The translations under genes and the position numbers were made by a program. The notes under the pieces are model-generated. The model saw only the letters and a program-made list of their open reading frames with translations, had not been told where the DNA came from and did no database searches. This document shows positions 20,401-29,975 of a DNA stretch of 64,000 nucleotides, piece by piece. Numbering within the stretch: the stretch's first letter is position 1; each line of letters begins with the position of its first letter. This DNA comes from Latrodectus hesperus (Eukaryota > Arthropoda > Arachnida > Araneae > Theridiidae): NCBI GenBank assembly GCA_037975125.1, contig JAJQOW010000223.1:62001-126000 (forward strand). The letters run 5' to 3'.

Positions 20401-20974
20401 TCAGAAGCACATCTATCCAGCTTTCGCCAATAGTACTAGCGAAAGTTGGAAGACTGTTTGTTTCATTCTCTATTACAAGGTTGTGTTTCGAAATAAAGTC
20501 CAGCAGAGTCTCACCTCTGAAATCTGTTCTTCTGGGTCCCCACGCTGTGGACTTGGCGTTAAGGTCCCCAAAGATGAGCCATCTACTATCTCTGTGTGTG
20601 ACTAAATGTGGTTCGATGATGTCCAGTATTTCCTGGAGTTTCATAGATGGCGGGCAGTAAGAAGAGTTAACAAAATATTCCGTGTCTTTACAAATAATCT
20701 TTATAATAACTACATGTTTGTTAACTAAAACTGGCAAAAATGTGAGTTTATTGGAAATAATGATTGCTGCTTTTGGTGTAGAGTTGTGACAGAAAATTTT
20801 AAAGTCTTTAGAAAATCCTATAATGTTATCATTGAAGCAGAATGGGTCATTGATGGAGATAAGATGAAGGTCCAAATTTTTTATGTCTTCTGCAAGTTGA
20901 AAGTTTGCTGCTTTACAGTGATTTAAGTTAATGTGAGCACAATTAATGTTAGAATTATAAGAGTTATATTCCAT
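17438..20974 (-). pseudogene. Family B ORF2 of B2: EN, RT and RNase H, three nonsense codons
   Basis: One continuous frame of about 1178 codons from ATG 20974 (MEYNSYNS), broken only by TAA codons at 20111-20113, 19919-19921 and 18044-18046. EN: INCAHINLNHCKAANFQL, IFGDLNAKSTAWGPRRTDFRGETLLDF, STIGESWIDVLLT, TASDHNLMTC. RT: VLIPKEGKDPKNKESYRPICLLPVWGK, QYGFTKGRSTCDTLLEI, CLISLDIKNAFNSVRW, GVPQGSSLGPFLWL, CQAFADDVAILL (catalytic Asp pair) and KYLGLLFDTRLTWIPHL. RNase H: YAYTDGSKLDNKVGC, EAEAWAI, HIDSRSVLMAL and WVKAHVGVRHNEEADKAAKEA. It ends EEDEDDCN. The endonuclease style is R1-clade; the RNase H domain is a useful extra character for placing it. Confidence 0.9.
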
Positions 20975-22073
20975 AATTAGTGTTAGAAATTAGTCTATTA
21001 ATCTCTTTCTTGTATATGGCGCAACTTCTGTCCTTAGCTTCATGTTTAGTGTTAAACTTCATGTTATGTTCTACACAATTAACGCATGTAATTTGTTTTT
21101 CGCACTTGCCGTCTATATGTTGTTCGCTACATCTTTTGCATGTTTCCTGTCCTCTACAATTTTTGGCCTGATGTCCATATCTTAGGCATTTGAAACATTG
21201 CAAAACTCTAAGGTATTCGCGGTACCTAACACTGTTCCAACCAATAAATAGTTTTTGTCTGTTATGGATCTCTTTGAATGTATTACCATCTACTGTGAGA
21301 ATCCAATTTACCCCGTATTTAGTTTGGTAGTTGTGAACTGGTGTGATGTCTGATTTGTCGCTAAGTTCATTTTGGGAAATCAACTTGTCTACTATTTCTT
21401 CTCTGCTAATTTCCTTGTCTACTCCGTACAGTATGATCTTCGGTTTTTTCTTTTCTGGCTTACTCGGTTCTAGCTTTTCTTTAATTGTATCGTTTCTCTT
21501 AACTTCCTCTATTATTTTATCTATCTCTTCCGCATTTTTAGTTTCTATAATTATGCCACCTTTCCTTATGTTTCTTATTTTAGTAATGTTTAAACCCAAT
21601 TTAACTGGGTTGATGGAGTTTTTAATCATCTTTTTGGTCTCTTCTGAGCTTCGTTCGCTTTTAGGATATATAGTGACTACATTCTGTGTCCTAAGCTTAG
21701 ACTTATCTCTTCTATTTCGGCTTCTGCTTGCCTCTCTTTTCGTATGCTTTGGCTTACTGGAAGCAACTTCTGCATAAGTTCGCGTATTTTCAACAATACT
21801 ATTTTTAACTTTTAATTTGCCTTCAAGTGTGGCGTTCTTTTCAGCTAATGTCATCGCTATTTTTAATATGTTAAGCACACTGTTCCTAATCTTTTGTGCG
21901 GAAACTGCACTGACTTTACTGCTAGCGATAGCTATTTGAACTTCTTGTTCATATTCTAGTAGTTTAAGTAACTCTGACTTCTGATTTTCAATGTTGTTAT
22001 TGTCAAGGTTAATCAACATTTCATCAGTTAATTGTTCGTAAGCCTCGCCTCCTAATACGATTTCCCTAGCCAT
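20964..22073 (-). CDS. Family B ORF1 of B2 (gag-like, CCHC knuckles)
   Basis: About 369 codons from ATG 22073 (MAREIVLGGEAYEQL); a longer open reading from 22130 lies in the leader and is not conserved. Order: Glu/Lys-rich helical N-terminus (LLKLLEYEQEVQIAIASSKVSAVSAQKIRNSV), basic KREASRSRNRRDKSKLRTQN, RRM-like middle (KPKIILYGVDKEISREEIVDKLISQNEL), then CFKCLRYGHQAKNC, CKRCSEQHIDGKC and CVNCVEHNMKF...H. It ends NTNYGI with TAA inside the ORF2 start ATGGAATATAA, so the two ORFs overlap by 11 nt. Intact. Confidence 0.87.
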   Translation of the reverse strand: MAREIVLGGEAYEQLTDEMLINLDNNNIENQKSELLKLLEYEQEVQIAIASSKVSAVSAQKIRNSVLNILKIAMTLAEKNATLEGKLKVKNSIVENTRTYAEVASSKPKHTKREASRSRNRRDKSKLRTQNVVTIYPKSERSSEETKKMIKNSINPVKLGLNITKIRNIRKGGIIIETKNAEEIDKIIEEVKRNDTIKEKLEPSKPEKKKPKIILYGVDKEISREEIVDKLISQNELSDKSDITPVHNYQTKYGVNWILTVDGNTFKEIHNRQKLFIGWNSVRYREYLRVLQCFKCLRYGHQAKNCRGQETCKRCSEQHIDGKCEKQITCVNCVEHNMKFNTKHEAKDRSCAIYKKEINRLISNTNYGI

Positions 22074-22357
22074 TTTACACGAGTAAAAGCGGAGTCTTCT
22101 CGTGTCAAAATGGGAACGAGCCAAAAGCAATATCCGCTCTTTAAGTCCCTCTGCCTCCGTTAGCCACTAGTAACTAGTGTTTCCAGGAGCCACCACGAGG
22201 AGGTGGAGGTCAGATGGCTCGTAAAAGAATCGAACTTGGCTATCAAAGTGAATTGAACTACCAAGAATGAGTTGCACTTTCCGGATGGACTCTGGGCCGT
22301 TGTCCGGAAACGTTCAATGCTCAAATTACCAGATTTCTTACTGTGGGACTGGCTCAT
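22074..22357 (-). promoter_or_regulatory. Family B 5' UTR (B2)
   Basis: About 284 bp from the start ATGAGCCAGTCCCACAG (coding strand) to the ORF1 ATG. The conserved hairpin is CCGGA (22281-22285) with TCCGG (22303-22307), against ACCCGAA/TTCGGGT in B3. The loop CAACGGCCCAGAGTC is the same in both. CACCTCCTCGTGGTGG and CCTGGAAAC follow, as in B3. Confidence 0.55.
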
Positions 22358-22727
22358 TCATCAAGAGGGTAACTCTAAATTGATGTAGTGCTGGCCCACC
22401 CGAAGGTATACAGCAATGAGGAGCTCGTCGGATAGTAATCCTGGTCACCACGCAGGAACCAAAGGCTACAGACACGGTGGTCCAGAGTGACACACACCGC
22501 CCAAGGGCAAAGGTTCCTAGTCTGGCGCTCTATTGAGACTCGTCCTCGGGAAGGGGCCTGGAGCGGCCTTTATTAATAAAAGATACAGATACATGATATA
22601 CAATTCTAGGTTACATAACAATTATTTACAATATGTACAAGGTGGAGCAGGTCTCAGGATTCCATCTGCTGGAACATCTTGGCTTTGAGGATCTCCTTGA
22701 CACCTGTCCTAAACTTCTGTTCTGGAG
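22358..22727 (-). mobile_element. B5, 3' piece: ORF2 end, 3' UTR and tail 3
   Basis: Last codons of ORF2 (KFRTGVKEILKAKMFQQMES, stop at 22654-22656), a 3' UTR with one UGUAAAUA (plus 22623), and the best-preserved 28S-like tail. On the plus strand: TCATCAAGAGGGTAA (22358-22372); hairpin TGCTG (22389) with CAGCA (22411); CTCGTCG then GATAGTAATCCTG (22424-22443), matching 28S apart from a 4-nt gap; AGGAACC (22454); and TCTATTGAGACTCGTCCTC (22529-22547), identical over 19 nt to the 28S 3' end at 47915-47933 on the opposite strand. A5 interrupts B5 at 22727; the element continues at 28391. Confidence 0.85.
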
Positions 22728-22759
22728 CCCCCTGAGGGGCTCCAGAACAAGAAGTTTAG
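22709..22759. repeat. Fold-back (inverted copy of the target) at the A5 5' junction
   Basis: CTAAACTTCTGTTCTGGAG of the B5 target (22709-22727) is followed by CCCCCTGAGGGG and then by its own reverse complement (22740-22759). The arms, with the GC bases included, pair over about 23 bp with one bulge. The usual first 13 bases of A are altered, and a short stretch 22760-22793 of unknown origin leads into normal A sequence. Confidence 0.8.
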
Positions 22760-23313
22760 AGAGAAGAGAAGTTTAACATCCTTGGGGAGGATGTTACCTT
22801 CTTTAGGTAAACACGGGTGTCACAATCCCGAGGTACCCTAGTGATCTTTCCTCATCTTTATTTTCTTCTCTTCTCTACTCTTCTGCTTTTTCTTCCTCTT
22901 CTCCCTCAGTGTGGTTGCCTCGTAAGAGGTTGAGGGCTCCCCTTGAGTAGCTTTCGCCGCTCTGTTGCTATTAGCTACTCTTGTGGACTAAATCACCCAC
23001 GTGTTTGCCGTGCGTGGAGACCCGTGTCCCTGGAAAGGAGGGTCCTGGTAATTGAGGCCCCCAGAGACCAATACATTACTTTGGCCTCTGCTTCAGGTAA
23101 ACGGGAGGTGTGTTGTGGTCCTCAGCACATCAATCGGCTTTATGGATCAAGCGATCGGTACACCTACTGGGTGACTCGTTAAGGGTGGAGGCCACTTAAG
23201 GGATGTACTGTGAGCGTATAGGACCTGGCTAGCACTGGTGCAGCTGGTCTGCATCCCCTTGTTGGACTCGGTGGTGGGTGGTGCCGTCAGGTCCCGAATT
23301 TTCCATTTCTAAT

Positions 23314-24450
23314 ATGGAAAAATTTGCTATTTCTTCTCTCCCACGGGAGCATTCCTTGTCAATACTACAAGCAAAATTTTATGTTTTAAAACGGAAAGAG
23401 GGTACCTTCGATAATGTATCCCCTTTCCTAATCCACAAAGCTATCAGTGGAAATATCGGGGAAGTGAAAAGCATTCGGAAAATGCGTTCTGGTGACTTGA
23501 TGGTGGAAGTCGCTTCAGAAGCACACGCTAACGTCATAAGTAATCTAAATACGCTTGCTAACATTGAGGTGTCTGTCTCTCCTCATATGAACCTTAACTT
23601 TTCTCGTGGTGTGGTATCCGCAAGGGATTTACTTAACACGCCTACGGATGAGATCTTAGAAAATCTCAAAGATCAAAAGGTCTGTGCTGTAAGACGCATA
23701 ACTGTCAGACGAGATGGGCAGATTATTAATACTAAACATCTCGTACTGACTTTTGCGACGCCAGACCTACCGCAGCATATTAATGCTGCGTATTTGCATC
23801 TACCCGTTAGGCCGTTTATTCCAAATCCTTTGCGTTGTTTCCAGTGCCAGAGATTTGGTCACTCCAAAGCGACTTGCAGAGGAAAACTGACTTGCGCTCG
23901 CTGCGCAGCAGTTGGCCATGACAGCTCGTCTTGTACTGCAAAGGAGAGGTGTGTCAACTGTAAGGGTGACCACCCCTCCTACGCTAGGAGTTGTCCTATC
24001 TGGATACTGGAAAAGGAGATCACAACCACTAAAGTAAAGAACAATTGTTCATATCCTGAGGCGAGACGTGCTGTTACAGCACGTACACCTCAAGCAGGAG
24101 TTAGCTATGCTTCTGTTGCCAAAAAAGTCACCAGATCCACTAGCACGCAAACTGATGCTTCTTCACTTCCAATAGTAAAATTACCCCTTACATCTGTACA
24201 GAGGCCAAAATCAACCTCCACAACTATTCCCCGTAGAAAAGCTCCGATAGCAAAATCTAAAGCCGTAAAGGCTTTAAAACTAAAATCTGCTAAAGAGGGC
24301 AATATTAGGCCCTCTATATCCACCCGTAAAGCCTTAACCCTGGAGGCTGACGCTGTTTCATTACATCCCTCGGACGATGATCTATCGCTCGAGGAGATGT
24401 CAGATGACATGCCTTCCAGCTCCGGGAAAGGAGCTTTTCAAATTCAATAA
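23314..24450 (+). CDS. Family A ORF1 of A5
   Basis: 378 codons, intact, from ATG 23314 (MEKFAISSLPREHS). The protein is nearly identical to A3 ORF1: RRM-like N-terminal half, three CCHC knuckles (CFQCQRFGHSKATC, CARCAAVGHDSSSC, CVNCKGDHPSYARSC), Lys-rich linker and acidic end SDDDLSLEEMSDDMPSSSGKGAFQIQ. Its stop TAA sits in CAATAATAACTTCC, over the entry to the ORF2 frame. RNA binding and RNP formation is the known role of this class of protein. Confidence 0.87.
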   Translation: MEKFAISSLPREHSLSILQAKFYVLKRKEGTFDNVSPFLIHKAISGNIGEVKSIRKMRSGDLMVEVASEAHANVISNLNTLANIEVSVSPHMNLNFSRGVVSARDLLNTPTDEILENLKDQKVCAVRRITVRRDGQIINTKHLVLTFATPDLPQHINAAYLHLPVRPFIPNPLRCFQCQRFGHSKATCRGKLTCARCAAVGHDSSSCTAKERCVNCKGDHPSYARSCPIWILEKEITTTKVKNNCSYPEARRAVTARTPQAGVSYASVAKKVTRSTSTQTDASSLPIVKLPLTSVQRPKSTSTTIPRRKAPIAKSKAVKALKLKSAKEGNIRPSISTRKALTLEADAVSLHPSDDDLSLEEMSDDMPSSSGKGAFQIQ

Positions 24451-27400
24451 TAACTTCCTTTGTTTCTTGGAACTGCCATGGTTTGCGTTCTCATCATGAT
24501 GACATCAAGTCTATAATTTCAGCCTACAACCCCGCATGTGTTGCACTTCAGGAAACATTCCTGAAGTCTAGCAATAACTTTTTCATGCGTGGGTTTAAAA
24601 GCTTTAGAAAAGACTGTGGTGACGATGGTGCAGTGTCTGGAGGTGTTTGTATATTAACATCTAATACTTTTCCCAGCATTGCCCATCCATTAAATACTAC
24701 TCTACAGGCTGTTGCTGTAAGAATTCATTTTGCATGCTTATTAACAGTCTGTAGTTTATATTTACCACCACATGATGTCATCCGCCAAGAGGAACTCGAT
24801 GCTTTAACAGATCAGCTGCCAACACCATTTCTGTTGTTAGGTGACTTTAACGGCCATAGTTCTTTGTGGGGAAATGATGATACTAATTCTCGCGGTCGGT
24901 AGATAGAGCGGTTTATTTCAGATAATAGTCTCTGTCTGCTTAATACCGACGAGAAGACATATTTCCATGTACCCACAAGAACATTTCATTCTCTCGATCT
25001 GGCCATTTGTTCTCCATCGCTTCTGCCATTGTTAAATTTAATTGTAGGAAATGATTTACACAACAGCGATCATTTTCCTCTCGTCATCTCCTAGACTGGA
25101 GGTAGTAGTGTAGAACAACGTCTACCTACTTACGTGTACAGTCGGGCAGATTGGACGTTATTTACACAATTGGCAGATATTGATAACGAAATGGTTATGA
25201 TCGATGATATTGATAATTCTGTATCTAAAGTCACTGAAACAATTATTAATGCAGCTGATGCATCAGTACCAAAAGTTCCTCATTACCACACCGGCGTTGC
25301 AAACCATGGTGGAATAATGAATGCCAACAAACTTATAGAAAACAAAGGAAGTTATGGGGGTTATTTCGGAGGTACCCCACAACGGAGAATCTTATCGCCT
25401 TCAAGAGAGCAAAAGCATTAGCTCGCAGAGCACGTCGTCGAAGTCAGAAGGAATCATGGTCTCGCTACGTATCCTCAATTACTTCTTCCACATCCAGTAA
25501 ACAGTTGTGGAGAAGAGTGAAAGCAGCCAATGGAATATATAGAGAATTTTCCATTCCTATTTTGAAATCCGGAGCTGCTATATACTCTTCTCCTAAGGAC
25601 ATCGCTAACGTCCTTGGTGAAACCTTTGCTAACGTCTCAAGCAACGACTCTTATAGTCCTTCGTTTTTAAGGACAAAGAGTCGTGCTGAGCAAACACCAA
25701 TTCGTTTCAACCATCGACAAGCTTTGCCTTACAACTGCGAATTTCGGATGTTGGAATTGAAGAGAGCATTACAGCAGGCCCATGATACTAGCCCAGGACC
25801 AGATGGAATCAGCTATCAAATGCTTCGCCATTTAAGTCCAGACTCCCTGTTGAACTTACTTTACCTGTTCAATAGGATCTGGACTGAAAATAAATTTCCA
25901 TCACTTTGGAGCGAAGCAATAGTGATTCCGATCCTTAAGGCTGGTAAGGATCCTTCTGTTCCTTCAAATTATCGACCAATTGCTCTGACGAGTTGCTTGT
26001 GTAAGACTCTCGAACGTATGGTCAATGCCCGTCTCGTATATGTCTTAGAAAGAAACAAATGTATCCATATCAATCAGAGTGGCTTCCGTAAAGGAAGATC
26101 CACTCTTGATAATATTACTTACCTGGAAACCCAAATCCGCAACGCTTTTGTGCGGAGGAACCATCTGGTTTCCATTTTCTTTGACATCGAGAAGGCATAT
26201 GATCGTACGTGGCGATATGGAATTCTCCGTAGGATGTATGATTTTGGCTTTAGGGGTAATTTGCCGATATTTATACAAAACTTTTTACGCTCCCGTGGTT
26301 TTAAAGTTCGTATTGGTACGTCTTTGTCCAATACTTTTAACCAACCTGAAGGTGTTCCTCAGGGAAGTATTTTAAGTGTCACACTTTTTAATATTCATAT
26401 CAGTATCATACTTCATCAACTTTCACCTCCTGTGCATGGTACTCTGTATGTTGATGACCTGCAAATATCTTGTGAAGGGTCTAACATGAATTTAATTGAG
26501 AGACAATTACAAACATCTGTTAGTAAAATTGCTGCATGGTGTGCTGAGAATGGCCAAACACTATCTCCTAGCAAGAGCAATTGTGTCCATTTCTGCAGGA
26601 AGACTAGCCTCCACAATGATCCCGTCATTTGTATTAACAACACACCTATACCAGTAGTCAGTGAGGTAAAATTCCTCGGAGTGATATTTGACCGTAAACT
26701 AACATTTCTTCCGCATATATTATATCTGCGGAAGAAGTGCGAGCGATCGCTCAATATCCTCAAGGTGCTTTCAAATACATCTTGGGGTGCTGATCGCACG
26801 TCACTCCTCCGAGTTTACCAATTACTAATTTTATCCCGCATAATTTACGGTTGTGTTGTTTACGGATCCGCTAGGTCTTCTGTTTTACGCAGACTGGACA
26901 CTGTACATCATTCAGCTCTGAGAATATGTTCTGGCGCATTCCGCACATCACCCGTCCAGAGTCTTTATGCAATATGCCAACAATTGCCTCTAGACCTGAG
27001 ACGTATGCAGCAGTCTCTCAATTATTATACTAAGATCATGTCGACCCCTGATCATCCATTACGTTCTATGATTCCTAATGCCTCTTTAAAAAGACTTTAT
27101 GATGCTCGACAATTTAGCATCCAACCTTTTCTCACAAGAGCCAAATCACATCTCTTGCTCACAGACCTATGTGATGTTAGGATAGAGTCAATTGATCAAT
27201 TTCTCTATCCACCTTGGTATGAACCAACAAATACCTTTATAAATACCTTTGCTCAGTTCAAAAAATCCGACACAACACCTATTGTTTTTCAGCAGCTATA
27301 CTTATCTCATCGCTGTCAGTATCAATCATATAAACCTGTATTCACAGATGGTTCTAAAACAGCAGGACATGTGGGCTGTGGAATTTTTACCAATTTTACA

Positions 27401-28129
27401 GATTTTAATTACAGCCTACATCCATCCTGCTCCATCTTTACTGCTGAAGCAACCGCCATTTACTATGCGCTTCAGCATGTGAATACAGACGACTATCATC
27501 AATATTGTATATATACTGACAGCATGAGTATTATTGAAGCCTTGAAAAACAATAGTGTTATCTGTCATCCTGTTGTGTCGAGAATTTTTAAAGCATTGGA
27601 TTCCCTTGCTGGCAAGGGAAAAGATATTGTATTTTGTTGGATACCAAGCCACATGGGTCTTGAAGGAAATGAGAGAGCAGATGCAGCTGCAAGGGCTGCA
27701 TCAGATCCAATATTACCATCGGTTCCTCTCTCAGATGTGAGAAAAGCTATAAAAAGTTTTATATATGGTCTTTGGCAGGAATCATGGAACTTGCAGGTCG
27801 TCAACAAATTACATACCATTTATCCATCCCTCACCTCATTATCAGTTTTACCGTTACGAAGTGCTGATGTTAGATTAACTCGCCTTCATATCGGACACAC
27901 ACGTTTCACACACAAACATTTGTTTTTAAGGGATTTATATCCATGGTGTGAGGCGTGTGATGAACCATTTTCTGTTTATCATATTTTAATCTCATGTTCC
28001 AATTTTAACGTCTACCGTTATAAATTTTTTAAAACAAACCTTTTAACTATGTTTGATTTGCTGGGGGAGCCACCCCACAAAAACCTATTCGCTTATTTGA
28101 GAGCAATAGGTTTTTTAAATTTTATATGA
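24447..28129 (+). pseudogene. Family A ORF2 of A5, two stops and one frameshift
   Basis: Endonuclease, RT, RNase H and C-terminal zinc motif are all present, but CAG became TAG twice (24900-24902 in GRQIERF, and near 25093 in SQTGG), and one A is missing at about 25270 before the PHRRCKPWWN motif. After that shift the frame is open for over 870 codons to 28129: GPDGISYQML, QSGFRKGRSTLDNI, FFDIEKAYDRTW, GVPQGSILSVTLFNIHI, LYVDDLQI, FTDGSKTAGHVGCG, AEATAI, IYTDSMSIIEAL, WIPSHMGLEGNERADAAA and WCEACDEPFSVYHILISC. The RNase H region is like A6 and unlike A1/A2. Both stops are C-to-T changes in CAG codons. Confidence 0.87.
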
Positions 28130-28390
28130 TTTATATTTATACATTTTAAGATTTTATATATATTTGATTTATTTTATTTAAAGTATATATTTTAAAATAA
28201 CTTATACACTGGTTTTGTGTTTTAATATTTTAATGTTGCTTGGGTTTAAATATATATATATGGAAAAAAAAACAAGAAAAAAAATAATAATTAATAAAAT
28301 AAAAAATATTCTTCTAAAACCGTATTCTTGGCGCAGCATGTCCGTTTTTGGACCTTGCGCCATAAAACCCAACCAACCAACCAACCAACC
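28130..28390 (+). other. Family A 3' UTR, terminal hairpin and tail (A5)
   Basis: AT-rich UTR, then TGGCGCAGCATGTCCG...GGACCTTGCGCCA (28330-28363) and five AACC-type units. At the very end of ORF2, AACCTATT and AATAGGTT can pair across the last codons; this is repeated in most A copies. Confidence 0.65.
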
Positions 28391-29443
28391 ATCTTGTTCT
28401 GGAGGAGGTGGAGGAGCCCCGATGGAGTACAGTTGGCTGGGAAGTATTTCTCCCGAGTCTCTTTGTGTTGCTCGCAGTGAAAGATGATGTAGTCTGCATC
28501 GTGGAGTTCGCTGTCCTGGGGACAAGTTTGGGGTTTTCCATGGAACCTGTGCTGGTAGGTCCCAAACGCTCCATGTCCTGTAAGGATCTGGTTTATGTAG
28601 AAGTCACCTTGCAGACGTTTCCTGCTGACCTTGGGGAGGATGTTGTAGAGTCTCCTGGTTTTGGTGGAGGTGCTCCAGAGTTCTTGCCATGTCCTGGTTT
28701 CCCGGTCCTGAGCCAGCGTCTTAAATTGCTGCCGGCTGAGCTTGACTGTGACGTCAACGGAGTCTGATGTTGTGGCCTCCTTAGCAGCTTTGTGTGCTGC
28801 TTCGTATTCGGCAATCCCCACATGCGCCTTCACCCAGTGGAAGGTGAATCTGGTCTGATTTGGGAGGTAAAGGTGTCTGATTTCCTGAAGTGTGTCGCTT
28901 GTCAGCTCTCTGCCCATCAGTGCCACAAGGACTGATCTGGAGTCCGTGTGGATGTGGCAGGTTTGGATCTGGTGGTTGATGATGTACTTCATTGTTTGCA
29001 GGATGGCAGTTGCTTCGGCTTCAAAGACAGATGCCTGGTCGTTTAGTCTCATGCTGATGGTGTGCTTGATCCTTCCATCTTGGTAGATCAGGGAGGCACA
29101 TCCAACTTTGTTGTTAATCCGGGAGCCGTCTGTGTAGGCGTAGAACTCCTGGTGATTTTTCTCGAAGTCCCATTTCATTCCCAGGTGGGTCCAGGGGGAG
29201 AGAGCTGGGGGCGTCTTGTCCAGGCGTTGGTCTCGTTCCAGTAGGTTTCGTTCAGTTGGGTTGGGGTGCCATAGTTCCGGAGTTCAAAGCAGCGTTGGTT
29301 ACTCGGTGCTTTGAGGAAGATGGGTGGACTTCCGGCCAAGACGAGTAGGGCATCGGTGGAGGTGGTCCTATACGCCTTGGTTATTTGTAGGAGGGCAATT
29401 CTCTGGATCTGGAGCAGCTTTGCATTAATCCTGGCAGAGTTCG
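28391..29443 (-). pseudogene. B5, middle piece: RNase H region of family B ORF2
   Basis: Minus-strand B sequence between A5 and A6. From high to low coordinates: NQRCFEL-like RT connector, then the RNase H domain FYAYTDGSRINNKVGCASLIYQ, EAEATAILQTMKYI, HIHTDSRSVLVALMG and FHWVKAHVGIAEYEAAHKAAKEA, with catalytic Asp, Glu and Asp present. It continues to SGLLHLLQNK at 28391, and the last codons resume at 22727. The high end (LQIQRIALL...NSAR) joins codons at 35087 across A6. The frame is open from about 29178 but shifted near 29180-29300, where the sequence is degraded. Confidence 0.8.
29431..29443 (+). repeat. Target site duplication of A6 (partner at 35074-35086)
   Basis: CTGGCAGAGTTCG, 13 bp, identical on both sides of A6. 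The base before it is C in both flanks, so the junction again reads CC followed by T after the AACC tail. Confidence 0.93.
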
Positions 29444-29975
29444 CCCCCTCAGGGGGTTTACCTTCTTTAGGTAAACACGGGTGTCACATTCCCGAGGTAC
29501 CCTAGTGATCTGTCCTCTTCTTTCTTTTCTTCTCTCCTACTCTTCTGCTTTTTCTTCCTTTTCTCCCTCAGTGTGGTTGCCTCGTAAGAGGTTGAGGGCT
29601 CCCCTTGAGTAGCTTTCGCCGCTCTGTTGCTATTAGCTACTCTTGGGGACTAAATCACCCACGTGTTTGCCGTGCGTGGAGACCCGTGTCCCTGGAAAGG
29701 AGGGTCCTGGTAATTGAGGCCCCCAGAGACCAATACATTACTTTGGCCTCTGCTTCAGGTAAACGGGAGGTGTGTTGTGGTCCTCAGCACATCAATCGGC
29801 TTTATGGATCAAGCGATCGGTACATCTACTGGGTGACTCGTTAAGGGTGGAGGCCACTTCAGGGATGTACTGTGAGCGTATAGGACCTGGCTAGCACTGG
29901 TGCAGCTGGTCTGCATCCCCTTGTTGGACTCGGTGGTGGGTGGTGCCGTCAGGTCCCGAATATTCCATCTCAAAT
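29444..29975 (+). promoter_or_regulatory. Family A 5' UTR (A6)
   Basis: Clean copy of the leader. Palindrome 29444-29456; hairpin GTTTACCT/AGGTAAAC with a 5-nt loop directly after it; AG-GTAAAC (donor-like) inside the second arm; pyrimidine tract about 29514-29566 ending TCTCCCTCAG. The ORF1 ATG follows about 400 bp later. Confidence 0.55.

Larger units (their letters stand above)
17149..22357 (-). mobile_element. B2: full-length family B element
   Basis: About 5.2 kb with 5' UTR, ORF1, ORF2, 3' UTR and tail, lying between the terminal 15-mer of B5 (22358-22372) and the start of B4 (17148). It is the only B copy here that is complete from end to end and free of insertions. ORF1 is intact, ORF2 has three in-frame stop codons and no frameshift. 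Because it is complete, it defines family B structure in this window. Confidence 0.92.
22728..28390 (+). mobile_element. Family A element A5 inserted in B5
   Basis: Near-full-length A copy with an aberrant 5' junction (fold-back, see 22709-22759), normal leader from about 22794, intact ORF1, damaged ORF2, and 3' hairpin plus AACC tail to 28390. Flanks: CTGTTCTGGAG on the left and CTTGTTCTGGAG (28393-28404) on the right, an 11-12 bp duplication with one base lost on the left and two extra bases (AT) after the tail on the right. It is antisense to B5. Confidence 0.9.
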
